A stretch of DNA of 64,000 bases from Charina bottae (taxonomy: Eukaryota > Chordata > Lepidosauria > Squamata > Charinaidae): the NCBI GenBank assembly GCA_023362775.1, contig JALMGJ010000015.1, positions 12,349,501-12,413,500 of the forward strand, written 5' to 3'. The notes under the pieces were generated by a model. The model did not search any database. It saw only the letters and a program-made list of their open reading frames with translations, and was not told the DNA's origin. The position numbers and the translations under genes were made by a program. Each line of letters starts with the position of its first letter. Position 1 is the first letter of the stretch. Positions 1 through 11,802 of the stretch are shown here, piece by piece.

Positions 1-350
1 CAGCCAATCAGTGCTCAGGTATTTGGCAGTAGAAGTGCCTCACCCCTCCTTCTTAGTCTCACAAAAAAAGAAACACAACTTCCCATTCTAGCATTCACTG
101 CTTAAAATGGCACTTTCTACTTGATGGACAGAATACCATGGGCACAAGGATATATGGGGGATTATTGCAATGATAAGAACCCAGTTGGTATTATGTGATG
201 AATACAGCACTCATTTGGTCCGACTATTGGGATTACAGTACCACCTGGAGGAGTTCATCATATAGTTGGTTTGCTGTTGCCTTTCCCCATGGATGATAAG
301 TATTATGGGCAAAGTGACCCAAAGGCTTGTTCAACAAGGTGCAGTTTAAA

Positions 351-442
<92 letters not shown>

Positions 443-1436
443 AAAGCTGTTGGGTAAGTACATCGTGCGGACCCAGCCTGCATGACTCAATGTATCAGGC
501 TTTTTTGACCAATTCCTGCTTAACTTTCTATTCAGAAATAATTTGGGAAGTGACTGCTCCATCTGGTCATTTTGCAACTTCATTAGGTAACAGCATGAAA
601 TAATTACACCTTGACTCGAGACTGGCTCCTGGTGACTTTATGGACATGTCCTTAGCAATAATATGAAAGTGTCTTGTCATTTCCTTCTTCTCGGATGAGT
701 TTTTGACATCCCAGTCTAGCCGATAGCCCTGAAACTGAATCACTTTCCTTTTCTTCTTCTTGCCCACTTTGAAAGAAGAATGATCTACACCTTTCAAAGG
801 CCTTGGGTGGCAGTTCTGTACCTACTTCCCAACTGCCATCTAATCTAAAACAGCTTCTAACCAGCAGAAATGACACAGCCACAATACCATGAGATAGACC
901 CAGGAACAAAATCCCGTGATAAACCAAGATACCTCTTTGGCAGCACCATTGCAGAACCTAACAACATTTCACACAGCACCTAAGAAGTGTACATCTGCTC
1001 ATACTCCAACTTTATACATACCACCATCTGTCAGCAGTGCTCCATCACACTTTATATTGGACAAAATATCTGGTTTCAGTGAGAAATAGGCATGACATCG
1101 AACATGGTAATATCAACAGAAAGAGGAAGAGAAGCAGAAGACCATCTCCCAAAAAACAGAGGGGATTGTACTGTATTTCAAGCATCCTTATTTTTCAGGA
1201 TTTTACTCCACCCATGTGATGAAATGGATGTGATCCATGAAAGTTCACATTATAATACAATAAAACTGGCTAGTCTTTCAGAGGTCACAAAACTATTTCT
1301 TGCTCACTACCGGTGGGTTTTCCCATAATAGGCAAAAAGTATGGACTAAAAGTAACTACCATATATATATTCAAGCCTTGAAATTATCTTCAATGCAAGA
1401 GCACTTGCATTGCATACAGAAGACATCAGGCTTAAT
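1..1436. other. Non-coding AT-rich DNA, no gene recognised
   Basis: Apart from one tetranucleotide microsatellite I see no coding signature, RNA gene or mobile element I can name. The open frames here are short, lack domain signals, and the longest ones run through the microsatellite. Confidence 0.6.
350..444. repeat. (GAAA)n microsatellite
   Basis: About 24 uninterrupted GAAA units. The Lys/Glu/Arg-rich and Phe/Leu/Ser-rich open frames across it are products of the repeat and are not genes. Confidence 0.97.
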
Positions 1437-1444
1437 CCCTAGGA

Positions 1445-1666
1445 CAGGGCTTTCCAAAGTGCCGCCACTGGCGACACACCAGCGGCGGTGCCGCGGGGGG
1501 GGGGTGGCGGCGCGCGTGTGCACGGCGGTGGCGGCAGCAGCGGCAGCCTCCGCTAAAACGCGGAAGCCACGCCACGGCTGTCGTGCACGCGCACGCCGCC
1601 GCTTCCGGGTGGTGTGGCGACACACCACGCTGTGTGTGGCAACGACACACAGTTTGGAAAGCTCTG
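1445..1666. mobile_element. Small non-autonomous hAT-type DNA element (222 bp)
   Basis: The element starts CAGGGCTTTCCAAA and ends TTTGGAAAGCTCTG, which are imperfect terminal inverted repeats. It is flanked on both sides by the same 8 bases, CCCTAGGA (1437-1444 and 1667-1674), the target duplication length of the hAT superfamily. The interior is very GC- and CpG-rich, with palindromic GGTGTGGCGACACACC-like stretches, and stands out from its AT-rich surroundings. It has no transposase, so it would have been moved in trans. The arginine/alanine-rich ORFs inside are composition artefacts. Confidence 0.85.
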
Positions 1667-1674
1667 CCCTAGGA

Positions 1675-2090
1675 CCTTCATTTTAAAGGATCATGCAACA
1701 AGGGATGGGAAAGCTGTTTGCGTGAAATTCTGAATAGCCATTGAACCCTGGAATGGGTGATCTGAATCCCCTGAACAACTTTTTTCCTAAAGCTTCTTTT
1801 GATCATTATTGCATTTGGATTTCCCATGTTTCCCACTTTGAGGCAAGCAAGAAACAAACAATTGTTAAAACTAAATTAGGTTTAGTTAGATTCCATGGAT
1901 AAACACTCACCATCTTGACCTGTGTCTAGTAATAACTGTAAGTTTTCCAGCTACTATCTCAGATACCATCTGTCCACCTCATCCACTGTCTTCTCTTCTG
2001 TTTCTCTCAACAGTGCTGATGCATCACCTGCTCATATCACATCCTTCTTGATTACTGCCTCAAGAGAACAGTCAACCATTATTTTACAGC
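1675..2090. other. Unassigned non-coding interval
   Basis: I see no gene, RNA or repeat I can name. It may include older sequence of the LINE tail that follows. Confidence 0.4.
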
Positions 2091-2141
2091 ATAGTAAGAA
2101 AAAGATAGCCCATCTTAAAAACAGCCATCAATGCCTTCTGG

Positions 2142-2522
2142 ATGGGAGATACATTGGGAGACAGAGATCCTCCTGGCAGAAATTCAAAGAATGTATACAA
2201 ACAACTACTACTCAGCATAGACCATGGGCAGTGTAAGTCCGGGTTACCATTAAACCTTAGAAAAGAGCTAAAGCAAAAGGTGCCAACATTAAAGCCAAGG
2301 AATGAGCTCACTGATTTGAGTATTTTACCGAAGGAAGAAACGGCCGCTGGAAACACTATCCTTTATACAGTTTGGAGGACAATGAATAGGATGAGGGTGG
2401 GGGTACCAAGGTGCAAGACGAATTTATTTAAGTGGGGGTTGTTGGCTGACGACAATACATTATGTGAATGCGGAGAAATCCGAGACCCGGCGCATCTGAT
2501 GGTGTGTCGATTACTGTCGTAG
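2142..2522 (+). pseudogene. C-terminal tail of a non-LTR retrotransposon polymerase
   Basis: The 126-codon frame ends in the pattern seen after the reverse transcriptase of several non-LTR LINE clades: a 'W-x-x-x-N-R-x-R-x-G-V' block, a 'N-L-x-K-W-G-L' block, then a C-x-C-x7-H-x3-C knuckle (CECGEIRDPAHLMVC). The reverse transcriptase itself is absent, so this is a 5'-truncated copy. An A/T-rich AAATAAATAAATTAATTAAA tail near 2610-2630 fits a LINE 3' end. I cannot assign the clade; CR1/L2, Jockey and RTE-X relatives all have similar tails. Confidence 0.5.
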
Positions 2523-2639
2523 CCTTGTACTGTCGACAACCTACAGCAAGCTAATGACAAAGCTGTGGCGGTGGCTACATTTTGGCAGAGTAAAGTTTGA
2601 TCTGGACACGAAATAAATAAATTAATTAAAGCCAAGAAG

Positions 2640-4092
2640 TAATAAAGTGGGACATCTGTCATAAAAGTCTGAGGCCATCAATTGTTGGAAATGTCTTCAG
2701 TTTTGAAGTGAATAGTCATTTCCAGCTGTGGCTTGTTGAGTTTCTCAGAAGTATCAGCCAATTTTGAGCCTGTTGATGGACTCAATACTGATACCCCACC
2801 CCCAGAAAATATGTGTGTCTTGGCTCTGACACACCTATGGCACAACCCATTACTTTGCATCATCACTGTGATCAGCCTACCCCCTATTTTTAAAAAAAAA
2901 AGCCAGCAAAAGCTTACTTACATTACTGTAGATAATATTGACCTAGATAGAACAATCATGGCTCTTGGTAGATGACAACTTGAAATCACCACGATCAACA
3001 TGTATTACTCAGACATAAACATATCCTATCCTAAAAGCAGATATTATCAAATCAGAACATGAAGAAAGCTTTTTCTTAACAATAACAATAGAAAGAAACA
3101 AAACAAAATCAATGTTCTCCTTTCCTAATCTGTTACAGTTATTACAAGTCAAATCAATAACTCTTGGAACTCAGTAGAGCATATTTCTGTGTTTTTCTTA
3201 TTATTAGCTCATCTGGTCACCTAGGGTGAATGTCATCTTTTCAATTGCAAAATTTGTATCAATTGCTTTCCTGTCCCTGGCTTAATGACTACCCATATGT
3301 GACTTGTTACTTAGTTCTTTAAAGTCATACCATAGCTCAGTGATAATCAATCTTGACTAGTAAGAGGAGCAAAGAAATAATTTGACCTCCACATTTAAAA
3401 ATTCTCTTTCAGATGAATGTTTCTGCAGTGTTCAAGGCAAAAGGAACAAAGAGTTTAAGAAATAGGAGGGGATGTGGGTTTGTTATAAACAGTAATAGAA
3501 AATATTAGCTAATTGTTCTCTTCCTAAAATTTGGTGCACTGGAAAATATATGCTGAGGGAATAATAAATCTAACTTCAGGGTTTCACAGTACCATGGGTT
3601 TTGATGTTCCAATATGCACACAACAGTAGAAAATACTATGATAGCATTCTTGTTAAGATTATGCCAAAGTTCCAGGATATTTACCATCTCTCTAATTCAT
3701 GAAGGGAGTCCTGAATTTAAATTTTCCATTTCTGAGATTGCAAGCCTAAATTCCAAGTTTGTTCTGGCTTCCTCCACCCTTTCTTTTTAAGTTTCTACAC
3801 AAATTCAGGAGCTGTTTGGTGGGCTTCATCTCCTCCTTTACAGTAAAGATTAGGAACCAGACTCTTTTGGGCCTTGATAATGGGATGAGTCCTTCCTAGC
3901 AAACTAACTCCTTCCATTCCAGATAGGTGATATTCAGCAGAGAAGGTCTACTTTATAGGCTTCCTTCTTGTTCTATTTTTTAAGTAATTGATCATCATTA
4001 GATGAAATCTGTACCCATTGTCTTCTGTGCTGGTGCAATGATGGATGAAAGGACCCATCATTTGTATTATTAAGACAAATAATAAAGACATG
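2640..4092. other. Non-coding unique DNA, nothing recognised
   Basis: AT-rich sequence without open frames of note and without a repeat I can name. It could hold old decayed repeats that need a library search to see. Confidence 0.5.
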
Positions 4093-4102
4093 TATAGAAA
4101 AG

Positions 4103-4434
4103 GGGCGCGATGGCTCAGCGGGTAAGATGCCAGGCTTGCCGATCGGAAGATTGCAAGTTCGGAGGTTCGAATCCCTAGCCCTGCATGCGGAGTGAGCTCC
4201 CGCACTCGCCCCAGCTCTTGCCAACCTAGCAATTCGAAAGCATGCAAATACAATTAGATTAATAGGTACCACTTCGGTGTGTAGGTAACAGCATTCCGCA
4301 TGCGTCATGCCGGCCACATGACCGTGGAAGCGTCTTCGGACAATGCTGGCTCTTCGGCTAACAAACGGAGGTGAGCACCGGCCCCTAGAGTCGGACACGA
4401 CTGCACAAATGTGCGGGGGGAACCTTTACCTTTT
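4103..4434 (+). mobile_element. Sauria-type tRNA-derived SINE
   Basis: The head GGGGCGCGATGGCTCAGCGG and the internal GGTTCGAATCCC are a tRNA-like A box and B box (RNA polymerase III promoter). The body contains the 'AGCAATTCGAAAGCATGCAAAT', 'GGTACCACTTCGGTG' and 'CGTCTTCGGACAATGCTGGCTCTTCGGCTA' blocks shared by all copies in this window, and the tail AGTCGGACACGACTG resembles the BovB LINE 3' end, as known for Sauria SINEs. It ends in AACCTTTACCTTTT. TATAGAAAAG (4093-4102, repeated at 4435-4444) is a 10-bp target duplication overlapping the first G. Confidence 0.92.
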
Positions 4435-4495
4435 TATAGAAAAGATCCCTTAGCAAGATCTGAAGCAATGCAAATGATCAACTTATATATCTCAT

Positions 4496-4646
4496 TGTAT
4501 TGTCGAAGGCTTTCACGGCCGGAGTTCGATGGCTGTTGTGGGTCTTCCGGGCTGTGTGGCCATGTTCTGGAAGTTGTGGTTCCTAACGTTTCTCCAGCAT
4601 CTGTGGCCAGCATCTTCAGAGGGCAGGAGCACAGATAGAAGCGAAA
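4496..4646. mobile_element. Penelope-like retroelement fragment with 12-bp target duplication
   Basis: A 151-bp insertion bounded by TATATATCTCAT on both sides (4484-4495 and 4647-4658). It contains GTCGAAGGCTTTCACGGCCGG and AACGTTTCTCCAGCATCTGTGGCCAGCATCTTCAGAGG, a block I recognise as very common in squamate genomes and attribute to Penelope-like elements. Its start is related to the inverted end of the element at 52465-53815. On the minus strand it reads as a short tail (…ETLGTTTSRTWPHSPEDPQQ…), so it is probably the C-terminal/3' part of a 5'-truncated copy. The family name is from memory of the repeat; the insertion itself is seen directly. Confidence 0.7.
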
Positions 4647-4658
4647 TATATATCTCAT

Positions 4659-5287
4659 GTTACATATTCTCTCTCTCTCTCTCTTTCATAAAGAAAGGTT
4701 TTTAATCCCTTCTTTGCAATCTTGGGTTTCTGATCAGATATGGATGTGTGATTCAGTTCCAGAAAGAACCAAGTTTTTGGACATCAGACGTGTGCTATAA
4801 AGTGCATAGTCTATATGTGTAGTCAGTTACTTCTTGTTGCTTCTGGACCTAGTCAAGCAAGGATATTACTACACGCGTTATTTTGTTACTATTACACATC
4901 TTTACATCACTCTTAAGCATCCTTGGTTTCTTGATTTAAAAAAATAACCTTGGTGAGTGTTCTCAGAATGTCTTCTGTTGGTATCTTCCATTGTAAAAAT
5001 TTTCAGTGCTAGGCCTGTTATTGTTCTTCAGCAAGAAAACAAAACAAGGACATTATTGTTTGTCCTTGGGATTCAGTGGAAGTGTACAAAGCCAGAGTGA
5101 CTTCACACCATGGAGAGAGGATAACACAATGAAGGACAGGGCATTCATACATATTCTTTGGAATGCAGGATTTTAAACTGCATTCCTGTCCTGCCTATAG
5201 GTTTCCAATAAATAGCTGGTAGGTTACTGTGCGGACAGAATGATAGAGAAGATGGGTTTTGGCTTAATATACCATGGATTATATGTT
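4659..5287. other. Non-coding unique DNA
   Basis: Contains a short (CT)n run at about 4668-4684. I see nothing else recognisable. Confidence 0.5.
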
Positions 5288-5295
5288 CCTACAGT

Positions 5296-5453
5296 CAGGG
5301 ATGGCACTAGGGTCTGTGTCACCTGGGGCAAACATAGATTATGCACCCCCCCCATGGGTTATTTTGTCATTTTGGCACACCCCGGGCATCATTTTGGCGC
5401 ACCCCCCCAGCACGGTGCCAGGGGCCCACTTGCCCCCCCTAGTTGCGGCCCTG
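5296..5453. mobile_element. Small non-autonomous hAT-type element (158 bp)
   Basis: Begins CAGGGATGGCACTAG and ends CTAGTTGCGGCCCTG, inverted relatives of each other, with the identical 8-bp duplication CCTACAGT at 5288-5295 and 5454-5461. The interior has two tandem 'CATTTTGGCRCACCCC' segments and C-runs. No coding capacity. Confidence 0.85.
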
Positions 5454-5461
5454 CCTACAGT

Positions 5462-6189
5462 AATAATAAAAGTAGAAGTAATCCATGGCTGTCTTAGAGG
5501 AGAAAGACAGAGTGGTAGAACACATGCTTGGCATGGAGAAATTCACATCTAGTTATTCAGGAATGGTGGAGAAATTCATTTTGTTCACATTGTTATGCCA
5601 TTGTACCTGCATGACAATTTTCTATTATCATCTTCGCATTCTAATACATGTATACTTTTTGTAAGTCTTACCTAAAACACATATTTTAGGTAAGACTCAC
5701 ATGTTTCTTTAAAAAATACAGTCATCTGTCAGTTCATTATTGCCCTCATGCTTGAGATCAAACCCCAAAAATCTTTGATTTTTTTTAAAAAAGTTATATT
5801 TCGCATCTATTTTTAAAGTCTGTAATATTTCTCAGGAAACGAACACATAAAAAAAGTAATGATATGTTGCTTGCTCAATTCCTCAGTTTGAATTTTCCTG
5901 ACTTCAGATTCTTGTGGTTTGGCTCAATATTAGGTGAACATCTGATGGGCACTGACTAAAAGATCATTTCAAAAAACCACTGAGAGTATTTCCCCACCAT
6001 CTATTTCCAAGTAAAAATAAAAAGTGTGATGAACATTCTGTGAATTAAAAAATAAAATAAAACCCCAAAGCCAGCACTGGAGTACAGTACATCATAAAAG
6101 TAATCATAAAAGAAAAAGCCTTGTCAAAAATTGAAAGGCCACTTTAAGCACTTTTGTACTTTTAAAAATAATGTTTTTATGTTATAGTT
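5462..6189. other. AT-rich non-coding DNA
   Basis: Includes a short inverted pair GTAAGTCTTACCTAAAACACATATTTTAGGTAAGACT near 5660-5697. No gene or element recognised. Confidence 0.45.
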
Positions 6190-6192
6190 ACA

Positions 6193-6557
6193 GTGACCAT
6201 ACGTCCTTTACTATAAAGGACAGTCCTTTATTTCGGAAAGCTGTCCTTTAGATTTATTTTTCAAAACTCATTTTTGTCCTTTATTTTGGTCATTTAACTT
6301 TTACTGTACAAATGGTGCCACAATGCACAATGGTGCCACAATTCACATTTATGTGAAAAATAGGGAAATTGAATTGTCTTTTTAGATAATTTTATTAGAA
6401 TATGCATTTTTGTAAAATTTTTCTTGGTTTCGCTCTTGAATTTTCCTTTTCAAAGCAAAATTATAACATAAACAATTAAAAAAATATCCTTATGAACCTC
6501 TTTCAAATTTGCCTTTATTTCTCCTTTATTTTTTCCAAGAAAATATGCTCACCATAG
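6193..6557. mobile_element. Probable old hAT-type element
   Basis: One end reads CAGTGACCATACGTCCTTT and the other, inverted, TATGGTGAGCATAT; the first is typical of a widespread hAT end. A GTTATAG motif occurs just outside both ends (about 6183-6189 and 6555-6561), a plausible decayed 8-bp target duplication. The interior repeats 'GTCCTTTATTT'. The ends are diverged, so boundaries are good only to several bases. Confidence 0.5.
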
Positions 6558-6561
6558 TTAT

Positions 6562-9500
6562 AGCGCATGAATAAAATACTGAGCCTGGGATTCATACTTC
6601 TGATTCTTACTGTTCGCTTACTTCAACATGCAGCAAATCAACTTTCTGTTTCCCTGGTGAGACCTTTGTACTAAAGTCCTTCCCATTGCACATTGTCCTT
6701 TGTTTAAACAATCTATCCATTCTCTAAACTAGTCTTTAAAGATCCTTCTGACCGTTCCATGATTGGCAATATTACATTATCTATCAACTAAAAAAAAAAA
6801 GCCTATTCTGCAATAGATTGCATTAAATAAATTGCTTTTCCCCTTGGGATACCATCTCTTGCAGTGCACATTTATTTAGGCATGCAGCTCCAGGCATTAT
6901 CTTTCACTTCCCGTCTTGTTTAAGGTTAATATTTATTTATTTTTGCATTTATTCATTTATTTTGAAAGCTGTTTCAACACTGCTCGTGATGAAAGGTAGC
7001 CTATCATTTTAATAACTAATATTTAAACAAACAAAATTGCCCAGGGAGAATGGGACAGAGGTGTTGCAGTTAGCTCCTCAATCTTATCACTGCTTGCATA
7101 CTTGTAGAACATGTGACTGACAATATCTTCAATAAAGGTGAGAAGCAAGAAGTTCAGATGTCAACAGGGGCCCAACAATGGTTTGGACCATAGCTGGTGA
7201 TGCCAGAGTCTTACTTTTGTCATACTATGACTGCTAGTAGTAAGAATAATGAACACCAGTTATTTCTGATCCTCCTGTCCCACTGTTCTCCAGATAATCA
7301 CACCTGTCTTCCAGAACTCAGTTTAGGAGGAGAATTTTATTTCCAAAGCTTCTGAAAGAGTATCAAGAGAAGCTAAAATGCAGAGCTATCTATCTTGAGT
7401 CAAGGCCAGTACAGAGGGAAATTGATGGATCTATAACCAACAATATTTCACTCCATTGGGTTCCTACTGCTGGTGCCACAGTTATCATTTCCTCCCTTTA
7501 TGCCAGCTACAGGAAGGCCTACTATTTTAATAAAGAATCGCTCAATCACAAGCACATCAAATGCAAAGAAGAGGGTGTCTGAGCTGTCAGAATGTGCTGC
7601 TGCTCAACAATGTGGAAAGGAAGGAGCGAAATAGGTGGACAAAGAGAAATCTAAAGGAATCCAGTCCTGTTTTTCAGGGGCCAGAGCATGGAGTGTGTTG
7701 TCCACCCCATTTACTTATCTATTTGATGTATGGTCATAGGCCAAAAGGGGTCCACCCAGTCATATTAAAATATGTGCACAGATAAATTGCTTTCATGAAA
7801 ATAAGAAACTAGCTGACACATAGTTACCAGGGTCTATAGCCGGGTGGTGGTGGTGGTGATGATGACAATGATGATGATGAAAATTTCCTGCTTTTACAGG
7901 GGTGGGCAATGTTTTTTCCTCCAAGGATTGAAGATGGAAAATAGAAGCAGTAAGCCTCCCAGGGTCTCAGCAGATTTAATGGCAAACCGATCCATGAAAA
8001 TGTGCTTGCCAAATGTGACCCTTCTGCCACTGAATTCCACCACATGATTGGGGGCTTTGTGGAGGAGGAACAGGATGCCTTGAACATTCAGTGAACATGT
8101 AGAATGGTTTGTTTGGCCAAACCAATGGACAATTGCCATCAGCATCTACCCAACCATAGTATAGGTAAACATACTATGAAAAATAAAAGTAAGCAAATAA
8201 ATAAATCCATATTTCCCCTTCTTCCTCCTCCTGCATAATTCCCTAACTCCATATTTTAAAGACGGTAGGCATTTAGCATTGGGGGGGGGGGGGTTGTTTG
8301 TTTTGTTTTTTGTTTTTTAAGCGAAGACCTAATGCAACTTACATCCCATCTAAGAACAGACTGAATGGGAGAAGTCATCCTTAACAAAGCAGACCCACTG
8401 ATTAATTAATGCAGTCATTCATTAACTGTCTGAGAACTCTGACAATGACAGGGTTTGGTTACATGGACTGTCTTCATGTAGTGAAATTCCCTGCTGAATG
8501 TCCCTGCTGGTTAGAACGGAGACTACAATTACAAGCAATCCCAGACAAAAGTTATAATTTTCTAACCAGCAATAAAACTGTGAGATTAACAATGGTTCAG
8601 CCTAATTATCATTTCCCAACAGACCCAAGGTTTCTTTTTTTAAAAAAGAAACAAAGTAATTATGTCTGGCACACTCAGTTACTTCATTGCCCCTTTATCT
8701 TAGGAGGCCTATATCAGGTCTGTATTAAATTCACGTTAGCTATCCTAAAAAGGGAGAAAGGGTGGGGGAGAGCAACACCACATACCAATTCCAATTAAGT
8801 TCTTAACATTTACTTTTATACGTATTTTTAAGATCAAAGTGCTGTGTATTGAATATTTAAAACTTATTTTGAAAACATGACCACTCTGATAAGAATGATT
8901 TGAAACTCTTTAATGAATTCACCTCAATTAGCCTTTAATTAAGCAACTCATTTAAACCTTATTTGAATACTGCTCCAAAAGGGGAAAGAATTGACCAAAA
9001 AAAATATCCTCCCTTCTTTCCCAGCTGCAACAGAACAGGAAGCCAATAAGGTTAAAATAAACCAACTTTCTTAAACCATCTGGATGTCTGATAGCTACAG
9101 TATATTGTTGAATGGCATTTGGACTCTCTGCACTATTTAAATAGGTCATCTGTTTCTAAACTTTCTGCCTTTCTGGAAAAAAAAAAGTTTTCTATACTGA
9201 TTTGTCTCTCAAGGAACGCCAGCATGCCTATCACAGAAAAGAACTTAAAACTCCTTTGAAAAGAAGAGATCTTTCATAAAACTCAGTTCATGGGGGCCAT
9301 GAGCCCTGTTTGGTGACCATAGGAAGCTCCTTCAGCTGCAGATTACACAAGAATATTAGCAACGGTGGGCAAAATATCTTTGAGGGGACACCAGTGAGAC
9401 TGGCGATAAAATTCCACAATCTTCAGTATAGATGAAAAAGAATTCCACCATACATTTCATTGGAAGAAAATATTGGCATTAGCTCTAGCATCAAAGACCA

Positions 9501-9947
9501 CTTGCTGTCAACTTTTCCCAAGCAGATCTGCAAAAGAAGATAACCTGGAAAAAAAAGTACACAAGTGAAAGCTATGTGCAAACAGCACTGTTTAAGTTTA
9601 GAAATAGAGTTTACATTAGGGATGTTTATATTTAGAAAGCCTTCATTAGAGAAATAAGCATCTTTATTTAACCCTATCTGCTCTTCCTGGTTTTTCTCAA
9701 CAATTCTGATGCCATTAAAGATGCTTGACCCTTGCTGGACTACATTGGTGGAATTCTTTCCTTGGGGGAGGAACATTAGATTTGTAAACTTTTAGGATGC
9801 CCCAAATAATCATGGTTACAAAAGAAAAAAAAATCATAGAACAAAGTTTGCAAATAAGAGCATAGTTAGCTGCCATTTATAACTTCCTCTGTGATAAAAC
9901 AGATACACTTTTAAGGATGCCCCCAAACCACCACAATAGCTACTTTT
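6562..9947. other. Long non-coding interval; no gene recognised
   Basis: Holds a (GGT)n(GAT)n stretch at about 7843-7882, a run of about 13 G at 8281-8293 and an AT-rich block at 8860-8960 with several TAATTA/TTAATTAA motifs that looks more ordered than its surroundings. The open frames at 7561-7785, 8409-8798 and 9423-9776 (minus) have no recognisable domain, and I do not call them genes. Confidence 0.5.
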
Positions 9948-9959
9948 ACTATATAAAAA

Positions 9960-11001
9960 CAAATTGTGGCAAGTTCTTGGTGGTATGGGGATACCAAGTC
10001 ATCTTGTCTGCCTCCTGAGGAATCTGTATAACGACCAAGTAGCAACGGTAAGAACAGAGCACGGAACAACGGACTGGTTTAAGATTGGGAAAGGAGTACG
10101 GCAGGGTTGTATACTCTCACCCTACCTATTCAACCTGTACGCAGAACACATCATGCGACATGCTGGGCTTGAAGAATCCAAGGCTGGAGTTAAAATCGCT
10201 GGAAGAAACATTAACAATCTCAGATACGCAGATGATACCACTTTGATGGCTGAAAGCGAGGAGGAGTTGAGGAGCCTTATGACGAAGGTGAAAGAAGAAA
10301 GTGCAAAAGCTGGGTTGCAGTTAAACCTCAAAAAAACCAAGATTATGGCAACGAGCTTGATTGATGACTGGCAAATAGAGGGAGAAAAAGTGGAGGCAGT
10401 GACAGACTTTGTATTTCTAGGCGCAAAGATTACTGCAGACGCTGACTGCAGCCAGGAAATCAGAAGACGTCTACTTCTTGGGAGGAGAGCAATGGCAAAT
10501 CTTGATAAAATAGTTAAGAGCAGAGACATCACACTGACAACAAAGGTCCGCATAGTTAAAGCAATGGTATTCCCTGTAGTAACCTATGGCTGCGAGAGCT
10601 GGACCATAAGGAAGGCTGAGCAAAGGAAGATAGATTCTTTTGAACTGTGGTGTTGGAGGAAAATTCTGAGAGTGCCTTGGACTGCAAGAAGATCAAACCA
10701 GTCCATCCTCCAGGAAATAAAGCCAGACTGCTCACTTGAGGGAATGATCTTAAAGGCAAAACTGAAGTACTTTGGCCACATAATGAGAAGACAGGATACC
10801 CTGGAGAAGAAGCTGATGCTAGGGAAAGTGGAAGGCAAAAGGAAGAGGGGCCGACCAAGGGCAAGATGGATGGATGGTATTCTGGAGGTGATGGACTCAA
10901 CCATTGGGGAGCTGGGGATGGTGACGGCCGACAGAAAGCTCTGGCGTGGACTGGTCCATGAAGTCACGAAGAGTCGGAAACGACTGAACGAATAAACAAC
11001 A
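9960..11001 (+). mobile_element. 5'-truncated BovB (RTE clade) LINE
   Basis: The insertion carries the 3' third of a BovB element and ends in GAATAAACAACAA. ACTATATAAAAA occurs at 9948-9959 and again at 11002-11013, a 12-bp target duplication that brackets the copy. The coding part is fully open, so this is a relatively young copy. The lineage matches the antisense fragment at 29095-29503 more closely than the long copy at 29660-32867. Confidence 0.9.
9964..10995 (+). pseudogene. BovB reverse transcriptase, C-terminal 343 codons, uninterrupted
   Basis: The frame begins inside the reverse transcriptase. Residues about 45-70 carry the 'KGVRQGCILSPYLFNLYAE' motif, and residues about 85-95 the catalytic YADD box (NLRYADDTTLMAE). 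The C-terminal region follows with 'VVTYGCESWTIRK' and the 'RRGRP-R-W-D' arginine-rich segment, ending 'HEVTKSRKRLNE'. A complete BovB protein is about 1000 residues with an N-terminal AP-type endonuclease; that part and the first RT motifs are missing, so it cannot transpose. No stop or frameshift interrupts the remaining 343 codons. Confidence 0.9.
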
Positions 11002-11266
11002 ACTATATAAAAAAACATGGATCCTTTTGCAATTAATCTTAGTATTATAGAACTTAGGCTAGCCTTTAATCTTTGGATCAAATAATAACATTTTAAAAAG
11101 CATTATTTTTTGACAAGGAAATAGACATATGAATTAATGTATATTTTAGGAATTAATAAGCTGAGTGTGCTATTGGATTTTGACAGCAATATTCAGTGTG
11201 TTTGCAGTTGTGGTTGGAAGACATATGGCCAACATATGGCATACATGGAACTTTTTTGGAAGGGGT

Positions 11267-11454
11267 TCCTTTAGTCTTGACTCCTGGTAATTGCCTGAAC
11301 AACTCCCTGCAGTTTTCTTAGCAAGATTTCAGAAGTGGTTTGCCATTGCCTGCTTCCTAGGGCTGAGAGAGGGTGACTGGTCCAAGGTCACTAGAACTCA
11401 CAGTCTCCTGGTTTCTAGCCTGGTGCTTTTAAGCACTACACCAAAGTGGCTCTA
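11267..11454 (-). mobile_element. tRNA-derived SINE, second family (MIR/CORE-like)
   Basis: Read on the minus strand it begins GAGCCACTTTGGTGTAGTGC (A-box-like), continues with CCAGGAGACTGTGAGTTCTAGT (B-box-like) and ends with the 'TGGCAAGAT…CAGGAGTCAAGAC' block. The same family occurs at 35951-36571, 41782-42015 and 57486-57660. It lies directly beside the Sauria SINE that follows and shares one target duplication copy region with it. Confidence 0.7.
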
Positions 11455-11467
11455 ATATGCAACTTTA

Positions 11468-11789
11468 AAAAGGTTCCCCCCGCACATTTGTGCAGTCGTG
11501 TCCGATTCTAGGGGCCGGTGCTCATCTCCGTTTGTTAGCCGAAGAGCCAGCGTTGTCCGAAGACGCTTCCATGGTCATGTGGCCGCATGACACACGTGGA
11601 GCGCTGTTACCTACCCACCGAAGTGGTACCTATTCATCTACTTGCATTTGCATGCTTTCGAATTGCTAGGTTGGCAAGAGCTGGAGCTAGTGCAGGAGCT
11701 CACTCCGCATGCAGGGCTAGGGATTCGAACCTCCGAACTTGCGATCTACAAACCTGGCGTCTTACCCGCTGAGCCACCATGCCCCTGAT
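11468..11789 (-). mobile_element. Sauria-type SINE
   Basis: Antisense copy from GGTTCCCCCCGCACATTTGTGC to GAGCCACCATGCCCC. ATATGCAACTTTA at 11455-11467 and 11790-11802 is a perfect 13-bp target duplication. The tRNA-like head has a decayed acceptor segment (GATCTACAAACCTGGCG). Confidence 0.92.
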
Positions 11790-11802
11790 ATATGCAACTT
11801 TA

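Noticed and set aside
233..603. Open frames on both strands at the window start
   Set aside because: Most of their length is translated GAAA/TTTC microsatellite.
4103..4175. tRNA-gene-like heads with A and B boxes (also in the other Sauria SINEs)
   Set aside because: They are SINE promoters; the cloverleaf is degenerate and each is followed by the SINE body and flanked by target duplications.
7907..8145. CAGGGGTGGGCAATG as the start of another hAT element
   Set aside because: I found no matching inverted end and no 8-bp duplication downstream.
10122..11081. Minus-strand open frames of 114-165 codons
   Set aside because: They are shadows of the intact BovB reading frame on the plus strand.
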